Shown piece by piece: positions 5,925-7,608 of a DNA stretch of 7,608 nucleotides (within the stretch, counting starts at the first letter, position 1; each line of letters begins with the position of its first letter). This DNA is from an uncultured Spirochaetia bacterium (lineage in GTDB: Bacteria > Spirochaetota > CALGPD01). The notes under the pieces are model-generated. The model was not told the origin of the DNA, did not search any database, and worked only from the letters and a program-made list of their open reading frames with translations. The stretch is from contig CALGPD010000026.1 in assembly GCA_937960625.1 (NCBI GenBank), forward strand, positions 1 to 7,608, given 5' to 3'. Position numbers and translations under genes: made by a program.

Positions 5925-6647
5925 TTAATTCCAGCTTTGAAATAAACCTTTGTAAAATAAAAATACAGCGTTTAAATGCGTTGGTATACTTTTATCACTG
6001 CCTGATTTTATTAATTCCCGAAACGTGGAAGGTAAAAATGACCTTGACGATTCCCGTCTGTAGCCGGATTTTGTTTCTTTGGATAAATGATAAACACATT
6101 CTCTTTTTTTAGAATCTATAATATAAACTTCACCTTTTTGATACCACATATCTATGTTAATATACACATTGGATGTTTGAGGAAAACGCATATCATTTTC
6201 TTTATCATAAACCCAAACCGTTTTCCGTATCATCTTTTTAAGTTTAACATGTGAAGGCTTTTTAAATTTTAAAATAACGAGGTATCTGTATTTAACTTTT
6301 TTTCCGATTTTCGCGAACTTTTTTGCGTGTGTTAAAGGATTAATTTTTTTTAATTTAACAAAAGCGGAAAATATTCTATATGCATCGAGCATACTTTCAC
6401 TTTGATGAGGGTATGAAATTTTCCACTCCTTGATGTATCTGTCTTTAGCCCGCATAAACGCTTTCCTGTAAGTACTTTTTAAATCCGGGCTTTCCAATAT
6501 ATAGGGTAGAAAAACTATTTTCTGTTTCTTTAAATTTTCCGGAGAAAAGCCGTGAAAAGTGTTAACCTTTACGTTTTCATCCGCGGATGAGCACGACGAT
6601 AAAATAATAAACGCAAATATTAGTATATAACTAACGAGTTTCTTCAT
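5925..6647 (-). CDS. lipoprotein of an uncharacterised family, paralogue B
   Basis: This 240-residue predicted lipoprotein has a signal peptide at 1-18 and lipobox LSSC, with C19 lipidated and Ser at +2. It shares colinear blocks with the downstream gene: FHGFSPE (31-37), KIVFLP (43-48), YPHQSESML (79-87), YRYLVILKF (120-128), WYQKGEVYIID-KK (168-181), CVYHL...SGYRRESS (184-201) and the C-terminal HLNAV...FYKGLFQSWN. It also shares the looser plan of the third lipoprotein upstream, for example WKISYP (75-80) against WKIISP there. The mature protein is rich in Lys and aromatics. Function is unknown; it probably acts in the periplasm, anchored to a membrane. The ATG at 6647 gives a standard signal peptide. 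No strong SD is visible, and the gap to the preceding stop is only 29 nt, so it is probably cotranscribed with the upstream lipoprotein gene and gatA. Confidence 0.88.
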   Translation of the reverse strand: MKKLVSYILIFAFIILSSCSSADENVKVNTFHGFSPENLKKQKIVFLPYILESPDLKSTYRKAFMRAKDRYIKEWKISYPHQSESMLDAYRIFSAFVKLKKINPLTHAKKFAKIGKKVKYRYLVILKFKKPSHVKLKKMIRKTVWVYDKENDMRFPQTSNVYINIDMWYQKGEVYIIDSKKRECVYHLSKETKSGYRRESSRSFLPSTFRELIKSGSDKSIPTHLNAVFLFYKGLFQSWN

Positions 6648-6676
6648 AATTTACTTAACACCATTGTTAAAATATT

Positions 6677-7450
6677 CTACCACTTGGATAGGATTCTATC
6701 GAAAAACCTGTAAATAATTCTCGATGCCGAAGGATGGCTTTTGCTATAAGCTTTTACTTTGTAATAGTCTTTGCCGTAAGTTTTATTTATAACGTCTTCC
6801 AAAGGAATTGAGATAAAGCCGCTCAATTTCCGTATTTCTGTTTTAAATTTAGGAACCTGCCATACAATTCTGTGTTTTGTGTTATCTATTATTTTTAAAT
6901 ATCCCATGGCAATTGTTTTTTTATAATAACGGGTTCTTACTTTATAAATTTCTTCGGTTGCTTTGTACTTTTCGCTGTACTGTGAGATTTTAACAAGGTC
7001 TGTGATTTTTTTTCCATAGAATATTATATTGCTGATTTTTGCAACTACGGTATATTTTGCTTTTAAATCAATACCTATTGCTGCAGCAAATAATACGTTG
7101 TCCTCTTCATCGCCGAAAACAGCGTATACTTTGTCAAGTTTTTTGTTTAATTTGTTTTTATTTATAAATTCTAATGTTTTATCCGGGGAAATTATTTTCC
7201 AGGTTTCAAATTTTTCTTTTAATATTGCAGTATAAACTTCATTAGTGGTTTTTATATATTGTTCATCTCCTGTTGCAGCGGGTAATACTGCTATGGCCGA
7301 TTTTCTAAAATCATCAAAATTAAAGTCTTTACTTTCTTCAACGTTTACCGGATTCCTTAGCGGCTCGGTATTGCATGAAATTAAAATTAATAAGAAGATT
7401 AAAAAAAATATTGATTTATACTTTATAATCATATTGAACAGCTTGCTCAA
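6677..7450 (-). CDS. lipoprotein C, distant relative of the two downstream lipoproteins
   Basis: This 257-residue predicted lipoprotein has a strongly hydrophobic signal segment ending in lipobox LISC, with C26 lipidated and Asn at +2. Mature features are SAIAVLPAAT at 51-60, KFETWKIISPDKTLEFI at 80-96, AAAIGIDLKAKYTVVAKI at 122-139, YKKTIAMGYLKIID at 176-189, IVWQ at 195-198 and a C-terminal aromatic helix ending in Trp. The IAVLP strand, the following helix and the G-D-L-KAKYTV strand resemble the plan of LpoB/CsgG/TolB-N-like envelope domains. The same block order occurs in paralogues A and B. The start is the TTG at 7450, with AGGA 7 nt upstream, inside gatA (35-nt overlap). The ATG at 7432 gives an equally good 20-residue lipoprotein signal but has no SD. 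Translational coupling to gatA is likely. Function unknown. Confidence 0.86.
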   Translation of the reverse strand: MSKLFNMIIKYKSIFFLIFLLILISCNTEPLRNPVNVEESKDFNFDDFRKSAIAVLPAATGDEQYIKTTNEVYTAILKEKFETWKIISPDKTLEFINKNKLNKKLDKVYAVFGDEEDNVLFAAAIGIDLKAKYTVVAKISNIIFYGKKITDLVKISQYSEKYKATEEIYKVRTRYYKKTIAMGYLKIIDNTKHRIVWQVPKFKTEIRKLSGFISIPLEDVINKTYGKDYYKVKAYSKSHPSASRIIYRFFDRILSKW

Positions 7451-7608
7451 ATTTATTTCCTATATTAAAAAGTGTTTTTTCATCAAAGTGTTTTCCAAGT
7501 AATTGAATTCCAACGGGTAATCCGTCACCGGTTTTTGCAACAGGAACGCTTAATCCGGGAACTCCCGCAAGGTTTGCTGTGATTGTATAAATATCTGATA
7601 AATACATC
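7416..7608 (-). CDS. gatA: Asp-tRNA(Asn)/Glu-tRNA(Gln) amidotransferase subunit A, C-terminal end (partial)
   Basis: Only the last 63 residues and the stop lie in the window; the 5' part continues beyond the right edge. The sequence YLSDIYTITANLAGVPGLSVPV, then GLPVGIQLLGKHFDE and a terminal FEQA, is the typical end of GatA. This is the amidase-fold subunit of GatCAB, which releases ammonia from glutamine to amidate misacylated Glu-tRNA(Gln) or Asp-tRNA(Asn) in the cytosol. The Ser-Ser-Lys catalytic residues would be upstream of this fragment. Other amidase-signature enzymes share this region, but the GIQLLGKHFDE block favours GatA. The methionine at the window edge is an internal residue, not the start. 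The 3' end overlaps the lipoprotein C gene by 35 nt on the same strand, so the lipoprotein cluster is probably the tail of a gat transcript. Confidence 0.92.
   Translation of the reverse strand, partial: MYLSDIYTITANLAGVPGLSVPVAKTGDGLPVGIQLLGKHFDEKTLFNIGNKFEQAVQYDYKV

Noticed and set aside
7029..7502. Plus-strand open frames opposite lipoprotein C and gatA
   Set aside because: They are antisense to well-supported genes and show only hydrophobic mirror composition, with no SD or domain.

Overview
The window is an AT-rich stretch of a bacterial chromosome with short intergenic gaps. It shows no mobile element, CRISPR array, rRNA or tRNA gene that I can see. Three genes encode proteins with lipoprotein signal peptides ending in a Cys lipobox, and one encodes a Sec-secreted TPR protein. 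With the GatA-type amidotransferase end and a LapA-like membrane protein, this suggests a diderm (Gram-negative-type) bacterium, but the sequence alone does not let me assign a phylum. Most genes have a readable Shine-Dalgarno (SD) site (GGAGG, GGAG, AGGAG or AAGGA); queA is the clear exception.

Left part (3-827, minus strand): a CHAD-domain protein, probably polyphosphate-binding, is transcribed leftward. An AT-rich divergent gap (828-1006) separates it from a rightward operon.

Rightward operon (1007-3928): queA (tRNA queuosine synthesis), an 87-residue acidic CX2C...CX2C protein of unknown function, miaB (tRNA 2-methylthio-A37 synthesis) and a small two-helix LapA-like membrane protein with a basic cytosolic tail. 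The spacing is 14 nt, then two successive ATGA stop/start overlaps, so the last three genes are probably translationally coupled. A separate promoter-like sequence precedes the next rightward gene (4065-5033), a secreted TPR protein with a long charged ER/K helix.

Right part (minus strand): the 3' end of gatA enters from the right edge. It is followed by three lipoprotein genes (7450-6677, 6647-5925, 5809-5030). The last two are obvious tandem paralogues. The first follows the same block order at lower similarity, so the cluster looks like a local expansion of one uncharacterised lipoprotein family. The last lipoprotein gene and the TPR gene converge and share 4 nt across their stop codons, with no terminator between them.

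Functionally the window has two themes: tRNA decoding genes (queA, miaB, gatA) and cell-envelope genes (LapA-like, TPR-ER/K, three lipoproteins). The least explained parts are the lipoprotein family, the zinc-ribbon-like protein inside the queA-miaB operon, and the periplasmic ER/K helix protein.
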